Assembly: GCA_963677825.2 (NCBI GenBank)
Contig: CAXXEF010000001.1
Location: 558,001 to 622,000 of the forward strand
Length of the DNA: 64,000 bases
Direction of reading: 5' to 3'
Source: Sporobacter sp963677825
Lineage (GTDB): Bacteria; Bacillota; Clostridia; Oscillospirales; Oscillospiraceae
Notes under the pieces: generated by a model
What the model was told of the DNA's origin: nothing
Database searches by the model: none
Seen by the model: only the letters and a program-made list of their open reading frames with translations
Program-made: the position numbers and the translations under genes
Shown here: positions 1 to 8,024 of the stretch, piece after piece
Layout: every line of letters begins with the position of its first letter
Numbering within the stretch: position 1 is the first letter of the stretch

Positions 1-1852
1 TTGCGGCCTGACTGAGCGCGGCGGCTTCCTGCTGCAGCGGTGTCTGCCCGACGGCGTATATGACGGTGTCCGCTTCAAACAGCTTCTCCCCTTCCGGCGT
101 CTGACACAGTACGCCGGCATCGGTGATTTTTAGCGCTTTTGTATTAAAATTAATATCGACATGATGCTTTTTAATTTCCACGTCGAGTGCCTTGACGTGC
201 AGGTTGTTGCCGCCGTGGTTGATTTCGCCCGCCATCTCAACAATCGTCACTTTTCTGCCGAGCATTGCCAGGTAGATCCCCAGCTCGACCCCGACGAGAC
301 CGGCACCCATAATCACAACAGACTGCCCAACTGCTTCGGGATGGATATAGGCGTGTTCGCCACTGATCACATGATCGCCGTCGATGCCGTCAATGGGCGG
401 CTTAAACGGGCGGGTACCCAGTGCACAGATCAATACGTCTGCGCCGATTGATTCGGCGTATTCCGGCGTGACTGGCGTGCTGAGACGGATATCGACGCCG
501 AGCTGGGCCGCTTTACCGGCCTGCCGGTCAAGGTACTGATCAAGCCGCGTTTTAAACGGTACGTTGCTTTCACAGCGCAGCACGCCTCCGAGCCGGTCTG
601 TCTTCTCGCAAAGGATCACGTCGTGACCGCGTTCGGCGCTCGTGATGGCAGCCTGCATACCGGCGACGCCGCCGCCGGCGATGAGTACTTTCTTTTTTTC
701 AGCAGCGGGAATAACATACGCCATCTCCGCCTCCCGACCTGCTTCGGGGTTGATCGCGCAGTGGAACTGCCCGTTTGAAACAAGATTTGAAAAGCAGTTT
801 AGGCATTTTAAGCATTTATTGATTTCGTCACCCTTGCCGGTACGAATTTTCCGCGGGATATCCGGGTCGGCGATCAGCCCTCTGGCAATCTCCACGACAT
901 CGGCCTTCCCTGTGGCGATGATCTCTTCCATCATATCGGGATCGCTGAGCGCGCCGACCGTCGCTACGGCACAGTCGACATGCTTTTTAATCTCCGCGGC
1001 AAAGCCGACGTTGCAGCCGTCCGGCAGGAACATGCTCGGATGCGTGACCGTGAACACTTCATCGACCTCATGGTTGCCGGCCGATACGTGCAGCAGGTCA
1101 ATATGCGGTTCGACTTGCTTGGCAAACTTGATGCCTTCTTCGATGCCGTAGCCGCCGTCGTAGCATTCGCTGCCGCTGATGCGCAGCTCGATAGGAAAGC
1201 GCGGACCGACGGCTGTTCGGATCGCTTTCAGTATTTCTATGGCGATTCGGGAACGGTTTTCGATGTCCGGGCCTCCCCACTTGTCCTTGCGGGTGTTGTA
1301 CGTCGGCGATAGAAACTGCGATATCAGCCACCCATGTCCGCCGTGGACTGTTACCATGCCGAATCCGCAGGACTTGGCAAACGCCGCGCCTTTGGCAAAT
1401 TTATCGACGATATGCCAGATAATCTCTTCCGGCATTTCCAAGATCGGGCGGCCATCGATCTCACCGGCAACAGGGCCGTACGCAATGCCGGAGCCGCCTT
1501 CATAGCGATTGGCGACGTTACCGCCGTGCTGAAGTTCGGCCGTGCAGACGGCGCCGTGCCGGCGGACGGCATCGGTGATACGAAACAGCGGGAACTTCGT
1601 ATACGGATTGTCAAGACGGGTTGCAAACTGTGCGCCTGTACCGTACTCCCCGTCAACATTGCATTCACCGACAGCGACACAGGCGGCCCCGCCGATCGCT
1701 TTACGCTCGTAATAGAATGCCGCTTCGGGCGGCAAGATGTTTTCTTCGCCCATATCCTGATAGCCGGTGGGTGATGCAAATATTCTGTTTTTAAACATCG
1801 TACCGCGTAGGATTATAGGTTTGAACAAGTTCTCGTATTTGGTCTCGCTCAT
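1..1852 (-). CDS. NADH:flavin oxidoreductase / enoate reductase-type flavoenzyme, C-terminus cut by window edge
   Basis: About 617 residues are visible and the gene continues past the left edge. The N-terminal half is an Old Yellow Enzyme TIM barrel (begins MSETKYENLFKPIILRGT, contains the HGGHGWLISQFLSP barrel motif). It is followed by a four-cysteine cluster (CLKCLNCF) typical of the [4Fe-4S] site and then by an FAD/NAD(P)-binding domain with the dinucleotide motif AGGGVAGMQAA near residue 390 and a second one, GAGLVGVELG, near residue 510. This architecture is that of 2,4-dienoyl-CoA reductase, 2-enoate reductase and BaiCD/BaiH-type bile acid enzymes; substrate cannot be told from sequence. 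Start 1852 is fixed by an in-frame TAG seven codons upstream, but it lacks a good Shine-Dalgarno. Divergent from the ABC importer; monocistronic leader of about 190 nt. Confidence 0.9.
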   Translation of the reverse strand, partial: MSETKYENLFKPIILRGTMFKNRIFASPTGYQDMGEENILPPEAAFYYERKAIGGAACVAVGECNVDGEYGTGAQFATRLDNPYTKFPLFRITDAVRRHGAVCTAELQHGGNVANRYEGGSGIAYGPVAGEIDGRPILEMPEEIIWHIVDKFAKGAAFAKSCGFGMVTVHGGHGWLISQFLSPTYNTRKDKWGGPDIENRSRIAIEILKAIRTAVGPRFPIELRISGSECYDGGYGIEEGIKFAKQVEPHIDLLHVSAGNHEVDEVFTVTHPSMFLPDGCNVGFAAEIKKHVDCAVATVGALSDPDMMEEIIATGKADVVEIARGLIADPDIPRKIRTGKGDEINKCLKCLNCFSNLVSNGQFHCAINPEAGREAEMAYVIPAAEKKKVLIAGGGVAGMQAAITSAERGHDVILCEKTDRLGGVLRCESNVPFKTRLDQYLDRQAGKAAQLGVDIRLSTPVTPEYAESIGADVLICALGTRPFKPPIDGIDGDHVISGEHAYIHPEAVGQSVVIMGAGLVGVELGIYLAMLGRKVTIVEMAGEINHGGNNLHVKALDVEIKKHHVDINFNTKALKITDAGVLCQTPEGEKLFEADTVIYAVGQTPLQQEAAALSQAA

Positions 1853-2047
1853 TTTTGTACCGGCGCGCTAAAACACGCTTATCCTTTCCGTTGTCACTGC
1901 TTACACATGGACTTAATATGCATTTACAGAATTCTGTGCCAGCGTTCCGCAACCCGGTATAGGTGCATTTCCGTCCGTCATCGGTATAGCGTTTTGTATC
2001 GCAAATCCTTCTATAAGCCGATTTCTAATGTAATAATTTATAATTTT

Positions 2048-2076
2048 ACTATAAAAGGCAATTTCAACCTTGTCAA
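2048..2076 (-). promoter_or_regulatory. Promoter for the enoate reductase-type gene
   Basis: On the minus strand a perfect TTGACA (-35, 2071-2076) is separated by 17 nt from TATAGT (-10, 2048-2053). Predicted start near 2041 leaves a leader of about 190 nt before the ATG at 1852, in which I recognise no riboswitch. Confidence 0.7.
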
Positions 2077-2229
2077 TGACCGCGACTGTGTCCAGATATG
2101 TCAAGTCTGTATACCAAGACTGTAGAAAAAAGCGACAGTAGGCGGTTTATATGGTATTCTCAATGATATTAATATATTGTAGAATAGATTCATCTTGTAA
2201 CCGATAAAACATCACAAGGAGGCGCTTGG

Positions 2230-3726
2230 ATGGAAAAGCTGTATGTTGAGTTTAACAATCTGAGCAAAGAGTTCCCCGGCGTTAAGGCGCTTGACGCGCT
2301 AAGCTTCCGGGCCGACGGCGGTCGCGTATGCGCGCTGATGGGCGAAAATGGTGCCGGTAAAAGTACGCTGCTGAAGATACTCAGCGGCGACCAGCTGGCC
2401 GACAATGGGCACGTCAGCATCAGCGGTGTCAAGCAGCATTTCGCTTCACCAAGAGCGGCCATTCAGGCCAGTATCAGCGTTATCTATCAGGAACGCCAAC
2501 TGGTGGAAGCGATGAACGTGATGGAGAATATTTTTCTGGAGGATCTCCCGACACTGAAGCTGGGCATTCTGAATCTGTCAACGCTGAAAAGGAAGACCCA
2601 GGACATCATCGACACTTTCGGTCTGCCGATTAAGCCTACTGACATCGTCGGCCGTCTGTCCGTCGCGTATCAGCAGATGATCGAGATTATGAAAGCATAC
2701 AGGCGCGACTCTGACATCATCGCTTTTGATGAGCCGACCGCACCGTTAACAGATACCGAGATTAATATTCTCTTTGATGTTATCAATCGGCTCCGGGAAA
2801 AAGGCAAAGTCATCATATACGTCTCACACCGAATGGCTGAGATATTTAGAATCTCTGACGATATCGTCGTTATGAAAGACGGCAAGCTTGTCAAAACGCT
2901 TAAAACTGCCGACACCACTGAAAAAGAGTTGATCACCGCTATGGTCGGTCGTGATATCGGCGATACTTATGCCAACCTTAAACGTAACGACAACATCGGC
3001 GACGTGCTGCTTGAAGTTAACAATCTCAAAACGCCATTGATCCGCGACGTCAGTTTTAAACTCCGGCGCGGAGAGGTGCTGGGTTTCGCCGGGCTTGTCG
3101 GCGCCGGACGGACGGAACTGATGCGCGCCATTTTTGGCGCCGACCCCATCAAATCCGGTGAAATCAAGCTGGACGGTGAGGTCGTGCAGTTTAAATCGCC
3201 GCGAGACGCCATCCAGAGCGGCATCGCACTTTGCCCGGAAGACCGGAAGGAACAAGGGCTCGTGCTCTCGCGCTCCATCAAAGACAACATCACAATACCG
3301 GTTCTTGAAAAAGTTAAAAAAGGATTATTCCTACATACCCAGACAGAGGAAACGCTGGCCGAAGAGGCCGTACACAAATACGCCATTAAGACACCGACAA
3401 CCGATAAAATCGTGATGGAGCTGTCGGGCGGCAACCAGCAAAAAGTCATTTTGGGCCGCTGGACATCTAGTAAAATGCTGACGAAAGTGCTGATTCTGGA
3501 CGAGCCGACAAAGGGCATCGACGTCGGAACAAAAGCCGAGGTGTATCAGATGGTCTGCGATTTCGCCAAGACAGGCATCGGTGTTATTTTTATTTCATCA
3601 GAGCTTACCGAAGTGCTGAATGTCAGCGATAACATCATCGTGATGCACAACGGACATATCACCGGTACGGTGGCGCGGCAGGACGCAACAGAAGAAAACA
3701 TCTTAGCGCTCGCGATGAAGGATTAG
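2230..3726 (+). CDS. Sugar-type ABC importer ATPase with two nucleotide-binding domains (RbsA/MglA family)
   Basis: 498 residues, the usual size of the family. NBD1 has Walker A GENGAGKST (about residue 38), a degenerate signature LSVAYQQ and Walker B IIAFDEPTAPLTD. NBD2 starts near residue 260 with the degenerate Walker A GLVGAGRTEL and carries a clear signature LSGGNQQK and Walker B VLILDEPTKGID. Such double ATPases energise uptake of ribose, xylose, galactose, AI-2 or nucleosides; the substrate cannot be read here. SD AAGGAGG lies 7 nt before the ATG. First gene of a three-gene operon with two permeases 11 nt apart; no substrate-binding protein is encoded next to it. Confidence 0.93.
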   Translation: MEKLYVEFNNLSKEFPGVKALDALSFRADGGRVCALMGENGAGKSTLLKILSGDQLADNGHVSISGVKQHFASPRAAIQASISVIYQERQLVEAMNVMENIFLEDLPTLKLGILNLSTLKRKTQDIIDTFGLPIKPTDIVGRLSVAYQQMIEIMKAYRRDSDIIAFDEPTAPLTDTEINILFDVINRLREKGKVIIYVSHRMAEIFRISDDIVVMKDGKLVKTLKTADTTEKELITAMVGRDIGDTYANLKRNDNIGDVLLEVNNLKTPLIRDVSFKLRRGEVLGFAGLVGAGRTELMRAIFGADPIKSGEIKLDGEVVQFKSPRDAIQSGIALCPEDRKEQGLVLSRSIKDNITIPVLEKVKKGLFLHTQTEETLAEEAVHKYAIKTPTTDKIVMELSGGNQQKVILGRWTSSKMLTKVLILDEPTKGIDVGTKAEVYQMVCDFAKTGIGVIFISSELTEVLNVSDNIIVMHNGHITGTVARQDATEENILALAMKD

Positions 3727-3736
3727 AGGTGTCGTT

Positions 3737-4729
3737 ATGAAAAGTAGGAATGTTTTAAAAGCGATGACCAGATCCAAGGGCTTCACGTTATTGCTGGTGC
3801 TCGCTGCACTCGTTGTCGTATTTTATCTTATTAGGGACGCATTTCTGTCCGATGATAATATTCGAAACATACTCATCTCCGCCAGTCTGTCGGGTACAAT
3901 TACCGTCGGTATGGGCATGCTGCTGATTAGCGGACAAGTTGACTTGTCTTCCGGCGCAACGGGTATGATCGGCGGTCTTGTCGTCGCAACATTGCTGCAG
4001 GGCGGTATGCCCTGGACGCTGGCGTTGCTCCTGACGCTTTTGCTCGGATGCGCCATCGGTCTTCTGATTTCGTTTTTCGTCAATGTCATGAACTTCATGT
4101 CGTTTATCACAACGCTTGCACTGATGACGTCCCTGAAAGGCGTCGGCTATTTAATTACAAACGCAGACCGCATAGCGGTCAGCAACCAAAGCTTCTGGCA
4201 GTTGGGTACATACAATGTCTTTGGCATAATACCGCTGCCGTTCTTAATCATGGTTGTTCTATATATTGTCTACGGGCTTATACTTCGGTTCACCAAGTTC
4301 GGCCGCTTCGTTTATATGTGCGGCGGCAATAGCGGCGCGGCCCGACTGGCCGGTATTAATCCAAAAAAGATTTATACCGTGCTTTTTGTCAACAACAGCG
4401 CCATCGCGTGTCTTGCCGGCTCATTGCTGGCGTCGCGTATGCACACAGCCGGCCCGTCCAGCGTTGTCGGCACGGAGCTGACGGCGATCACGTCATCCGT
4501 TTTGGGCGGCATTTCCTTCCTTGGCGGCAGCGGCGGTATGGGCGGTGCGTTTATCGGCGTGATGCTGTTGAATGTTTTTACAAACGGTCTCGTCATTTCC
4601 GGGTTGGAAGACTACTGGCGGATTGTTTCCCAGGGCGTTCTGCTGATCCTGGCGCTGACACTCGATTTCTACCGGGAAGAATCCAGGCGAAAATCTCTGC
4701 TTCGGTCTGCCGAAAACGCCGGTAATTAA
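3737..4729 (+). CDS. ABC sugar transporter permease (BPD_transp_2 family), first of two
   Basis: 330 residues, strongly hydrophobic with about eight to ten membrane segments, and family motifs such as LISGQVDLSSGATG (about residue 60) and GGISFLGGSGG (about residue 255). RbsC/XylH/LsrC-like inner-membrane channel subunit. It begins 10 nt after the ATPase stop and has the SD GAGGTG. Paired with a second, non-identical permease, so the transporter is probably a permease heterodimer as in LsrC/LsrD-type systems (inference). Confidence 0.9.
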   Translation: MKSRNVLKAMTRSKGFTLLLVLAALVVVFYLIRDAFLSDDNIRNILISASLSGTITVGMGMLLISGQVDLSSGATGMIGGLVVATLLQGGMPWTLALLLTLLLGCAIGLLISFFVNVMNFMSFITTLALMTSLKGVGYLITNADRIAVSNQSFWQLGTYNVFGIIPLPFLIMVVLYIVYGLILRFTKFGRFVYMCGGNSGAARLAGINPKKIYTVLFVNNSAIACLAGSLLASRMHTAGPSSVVGTELTAITSSVLGGISFLGGSGGMGGAFIGVMLLNVFTNGLVISGLEDYWRIVSQGVLLILALTLDFYREESRRKSLLRSAENAGN

Positions 4730-4740
4730 GGGAGGTCGCT

Positions 4741-5757
4741 ATGCAAAAGACATCTAAAATAAAGAAATTCCTCACCTCCAAGCTGTTTACGCTTATATTG
4801 CTTCTGATTGCTGTCTTCGTGTTTTTCACATTAGCATCCGAGAACAACAACTTTATCAATCCAATCAACATAAAAAACATCCTCAATGCCATGGTGCTGT
4901 ACACGATGTTAGCCGTAGGCGAAGCGATGCTCATCATATCCGGTGAGATTGATCTGTCTCCGGGGTACGTCGGAACGATGAGCGGTGTAATGTTTGCCGT
5001 CTTATCGGAACAAATCGGTATGCCTTGGTATGTTTCACTTGTTATGTGCCTGATTGCCGGCGCCTTGTTCGGACTTCTCAACGCCGTACTGATTAATAAG
5101 TTTAAGTTTCAAAGCTTTATTGCAACGCTTGCCACCGGCCCGTTTATCGCTAAAGGTTTAGCGCTTATTCTGTCTAACGGCGGTACAATACCCCTTCATG
5201 GGTCGAATGCCGAAAACTTTGTCATCTTCTTAGGACAATACAGGATTGCAAAGGTTGTGCCAATTTCCATCGGGCTTGCGTTGCTGGCTATTATAGTCTA
5301 CGGGATCATTTTGTCAAAAACTAAATTCGGCAGAAGCGTCTATCTGGTCGGCGGTAATAAAACGGCGGCGCGGCTGGCTGGCATCAATCCCAAAAAAATC
5401 TCGTACATACTGTTTGCTAACAGTGGTTTTCTGGGCGCATTGGTTGGCATCATCTATGCCGGGCGTCTCAAGGCCTCCAACGTCCAGGGAACGAACGAGT
5501 ATACATTTTCCGCCATCACCGCGGCAATCATCGGCGGTATATCTTTCACCGGCGGCTCCGGCAACATGTTCGGGTGCTTCATCGGCTTGCTGATCATCAA
5601 CGGATTTAGTAACGGGTTATCCATCATGGGTTTTAACCCGTACTGGCAAGATGTTGCTTCCGGTTTGCTGCTTCTTTTAGCGCTGACGGTTGACTATGTT
5701 TTTTCCCGCAGCACAACATACAGAAATAAGGTGCGTGCTCGTCGGCAAGCCGGTTAA
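4741..5757 (+). CDS. ABC sugar transporter permease (BPD_transp_2 family), second of two
   Basis: 338 residues, same fold as the preceding permease: IISGEIDLSPGYVG near residue 60, FGRSVYLVGGN and AARLAGINPKKI (also present in the first permease), GGISFTGGSGN near residue 260. The two share motifs along their length and look like an old duplication. SD GGGAGG precedes the ATG. It closes the operon and is followed by a strong terminator. Confidence 0.9.
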   Translation: MQKTSKIKKFLTSKLFTLILLLIAVFVFFTLASENNNFINPINIKNILNAMVLYTMLAVGEAMLIISGEIDLSPGYVGTMSGVMFAVLSEQIGMPWYVSLVMCLIAGALFGLLNAVLINKFKFQSFIATLATGPFIAKGLALILSNGGTIPLHGSNAENFVIFLGQYRIAKVVPISIGLALLAIIVYGIILSKTKFGRSVYLVGGNKTAARLAGINPKKISYILFANSGFLGALVGIIYAGRLKASNVQGTNEYTFSAITAAIIGGISFTGGSGNMFGCFIGLLIINGFSNGLSIMGFNPYWQDVASGLLLLLALTVDYVFSRSTTYRNKVRARRQAG

Positions 5758-5772
5758 CCATTATTCACAACA

Positions 5773-5806
5773 AAAGCCTGTAGCCAAATGGCTACAGGCT
5801 TTTTAT
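5773..5806 (+). terminator. Rho-independent terminator of the ABC importer operon
   Basis: Perfect 13-bp stem AAAGCCTGTAGCC/GGCTACAGGCTTT, 4-nt loop, then a T run. Confidence 0.92.
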
Positions 5807-5909
5807 TGCCGGATGATGCCCTCCGTCATTGCCTTCCTATGCTTTTCGACGGCAAGGCTGCTTCCCTACTCGTTTCTTCCGTCAAAATATGTTATTATTA
5901 AGTTTAACT

Positions 5910-5948
5910 AAACCACCGAACCGGCGATACTGTTACTAGGTGGTTTTT
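5910..5948 (+). terminator. Weak terminator-like hairpin ahead of thiN
   Basis: AAACCACC pairs with GGTGGTTT across a 21-nt loop and is followed by T residues. It sits in the leader region before the thiamine pyrophosphokinase gene and could be an attenuator or a leftover terminator; no known riboswitch consensus is visible in 5807-6019. Confidence 0.35.
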
Positions 5949-6019
5949 GTCTGCCAACATGCGGTATACAACTGCTTACGCTCAAAACGATTACTTTGTT
6001 TGACTCGGAGGTCTTTGTC

Positions 6020-6685
6020 ATGAATGGGATCTGCTATATCATCGGGGCCGGCCCTGTCGAACCGATGGCGCTGACGCCTGCGGCGCGCGACTTCGTCATC
6101 GCCGCGGATGCCGGTTATTTGCGTCTTGGCGACTTATCTGTCGTCGCCGATCTTGTCGTTGGTGATTTCGATTCGATGCCCGTACAGCCAAATCACCCCA
6201 ACGTTGTAACGCATCCACGCGAAAAGGACGCCACCGATATGATGCTCGCCGTCGACGAAGGCTACAACCGCGGTTATCGGACGTTTGTACTATTCGGCGG
6301 TCTTGGCGGCCGTCTCGACCATACGCTTGCCAATCTGCAGACGCTCGGCGATATCGCCAGCAGAGGTGCGCGCGCCTTCCTGCTCGGTGACGGCATGGCC
6401 GCGACCGTCATCCGTAACGACTCTTTGCGTTTTGACAGCGGTAAAAGCGGCATCGTATCCGTCTTTTGCGCCGGCGAACCGGCGTACGGCGTGACGCTGC
6501 GCGGACTTAAATATCCGCTCACCAACGCGGATCTGACCGCGCGCATTCCGCTTGGCGTCAGCAACGAATTTACCGGTGCCGCCGCCGAGGTTGTCGTCGA
6601 AAACGGCAGTCTGCTCGTCGTCTGGCCCGACGCACCGACAGATGTGATCGAAGCAATCAAAGAGGCCGCGCGCTCGTCCATTTGA
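6020..6685 (+). CDS. thiN: Thiamine diphosphokinase
   Basis: 221 residues. Transfers pyrophosphate from ATP to thiamine to make thiamine diphosphate, in the cytoplasm. Characteristic motifs: DAGYLRL near residue 34, DLVVGDFDSMP near residue 50, KDATDMMLAVDEGY near 74 and FGGLGGRLDHTLANL near 92, all of the TPK catalytic domain; the C-terminal third forms the thiamine-binding beta domain. The start at 6020 is preferred over an upstream in-frame Met because CGGAGG lies 8-9 nt in front of it. No TPP riboswitch precedes it, and no thiamine biosynthesis genes flank it, so it looks like a stand-alone salvage gene. Confidence 0.92.
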   Translation: MNGICYIIGAGPVEPMALTPAARDFVIAADAGYLRLGDLSVVADLVVGDFDSMPVQPNHPNVVTHPREKDATDMMLAVDEGYNRGYRTFVLFGGLGGRLDHTLANLQTLGDIASRGARAFLLGDGMAATVIRNDSLRFDSGKSGIVSVFCAGEPAYGVTLRGLKYPLTNADLTARIPLGVSNEFTGAAAEVVVENGSLLVVWPDAPTDVIEAIKEAARSSI

Positions 6686-6694
6686 CGCGATTAC

Positions 6695-6723
6695 TTGCAA
6701 TCATACGTGTGACCCGTTATAGT
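6695..6723 (+). promoter_or_regulatory. Promoter for the HAD hydrolase gene
   Basis: TTGCAA (6695-6700), 17-nt spacer, TATAGT (6718-6723), just after thiN; about 45 nt leader to the ATG at 6776. Confidence 0.6.
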
Positions 6724-6775
6724 AGTCGGTAGCGCGCTGACAGCGTGCAGATTCAACTATTCGGAGGCAGACAGT

Positions 6776-7429
6776 ATGACAGAGTTTAAAGGCGCGATTT
6801 TTGATCTCGATGGTACACTTCTTGACTCGATGGCCATATGGGAGACGGTCGCACCGCGCTATTTGAAAACACTCGGCATCAATTTGTCTGCTGATGAGGC
6901 CAACCGTGTGCGAGATATGAGCATCCAGCAGTTTTGTACGCATTTTTGCGCCCTATACGGTCTCAATTTGACGGAAAAAGAAATCATGGACGGCGTTTAC
7001 GCGCTCATCGGAGACTTTTATAAATACCAAGCGCCGCTTAAAGACGGCGTCCTAGACGTTCTCGACACGCTGAAACGCCGCGGCGTAAAGATGTGTATCG
7101 CAACGGCGACAGACCGCTGGCTTGTCGAGCCGGCGCTGGAACGGACCGGGCTTGCGCCGTATTTCAGCGCCGTCTTCACCTGTGGTGAAACGGGCCGCGG
7201 GAAAAATGAGCCGGACATCTTTCTCAACGCGCTGGGGCATCTCGGAACGGCTATCGCTCAAACAATCCTCTTTGAAGATGCCTTATACGCCATCCGCACC
7301 GCGAAGGCTGCCGGTTTCAGCGTCGCGGCTATTTACGACGACTCGGCGGCTGACCATCAAGCCGAAATCAAAGCGCTGGCCGACTTCTACCTGACGTCCT
7401 GGTCGGATTTTGACCGGTTATTTAATTGA
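6776..7429 (+). CDS. HAD-superfamily phosphatase (beta-phosphoglucomutase/Gph-like subfamily)
   Basis: 217 residues. HAD motif I FDLDGTLLDS (residues 9-18) gives the nucleophile and acid/base aspartates; ATATDRW (about residue 104) is motif II; GKNEPDIF and FEDALYAIRTA correspond to motifs III and IV. An alpha-helical cap lies between motifs I and II, as in phosphoglycolate phosphatase or beta-phosphoglucomutase-like enzymes. Substrate unknown. SD CGGAGG before the ATG; it has its own promoter. Confidence 0.85.
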   Translation: MTEFKGAIFDLDGTLLDSMAIWETVAPRYLKTLGINLSADEANRVRDMSIQQFCTHFCALYGLNLTEKEIMDGVYALIGDFYKYQAPLKDGVLDVLDTLKRRGVKMCIATATDRWLVEPALERTGLAPYFSAVFTCGETGRGKNEPDIFLNALGHLGTAIAQTILFEDALYAIRTAKAAGFSVAAIYDDSAADHQAEIKALADFYLTSWSDFDRLFN

Positions 7430-7520
7430 CATCCTCAATAAACAAGAAAAAGCCCCTGTCCTATTGAAAGATGGCACTCTTGACAAATGGTGTATACTGG
7501 CAACAAAAGGGGTGGTTTTT

Positions 7521-7967
7521 GTGGGGTTTAATGCCGTTAATGTTGAGGAAAAACATAGTAAAACGCTGTATATTGTTATTGTCATTTTATCATGCGCCAT
7601 CATCGCCTTGCTGATTTATTTTGTGGGAATACCGTGGTATAACAACGCCACAATCGCCCAATATGAAACCGGGTATGAAGCTGGATATGAGGCAGCAAAA
7701 GATGAGGCGGTTTTAATGGCCGAAACCGCATACACGGACGGATATGATGTTGGCAAAACAGACGGAATAAATGAAAGCTACTCCGATGGTTTAGATAGAT
7801 ACTGGGAAGGCTATCAGTACGCAAGGGATTACTTTTATGACACAGGATATATGGATGGCTACCACGAGGGCAGAGATGACGCTATCGACTATTTCCGTCC
7901 AGACCTTGATGTATTCGCTCGAATCCCCATACAGGGAGAAATATCTGAACATCGAGACTACCCATAA
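7521..7967 (+). CDS. Small membrane protein with Tyr/Gly tetrapeptide-type repeats
   Basis: 148 residues if started at GTG 7521, which has AAAGGGG in front; a longer in-frame reading from 7410 overlaps the HAD gene and is less likely. A short cytoplasmic N-terminus is followed by one membrane helix (about residues 15-37) and then a hydrophilic region with repeated GY-x-x-G units (ETGYEAGYEAA, DGYDVGKTDG, DTGYMDGYHEG) spaced by multiples of about four. This periodic G-x3 pattern resembles the helical G-x3 repeats of Yae1/FliH-like proteins, but I cannot assign it to a family. Very acidic and Tyr-rich. Function unknown; terminator follows immediately. Confidence 0.7.
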   Translation: MGFNAVNVEEKHSKTLYIVIVILSCAIIALLIYFVGIPWYNNATIAQYETGYEAGYEAAKDEAVLMAETAYTDGYDVGKTDGINESYSDGLDRYWEGYQYARDYFYDTGYMDGYHEGRDDAIDYFRPDLDVFARIPIQGEISEHRDYP

Positions 7968-7969
7968 AG

Positions 7970-8001
7970 AAAAGAGAGGGCATTAAGCCCTCTCTTTCTG
8001 T
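7970..8001. terminator. Bidirectional terminator between convergent genes
   Basis: Stem AAAGAGAGGGC/GCCCTCTCTTT with a 5-nt loop; A/T tracts on both sides serve the plus-strand repeat protein and the minus-strand flavoprotein. Confidence 0.85.
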
Positions 8002-8024
8002 ATTTAGAAGTGTGTTTCGTTTAA

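Noticed and set aside
1913..2104. 63-residue minus-strand ORF in the leader of the enoate reductase gene
   Set aside because: Starts upstream of the predicted promoter, no SD, unremarkable composition.
5807..6019. TPP riboswitch or T-box before thiN
   Set aside because: No CUGAGA or T-box consensus; only a weak hairpin.
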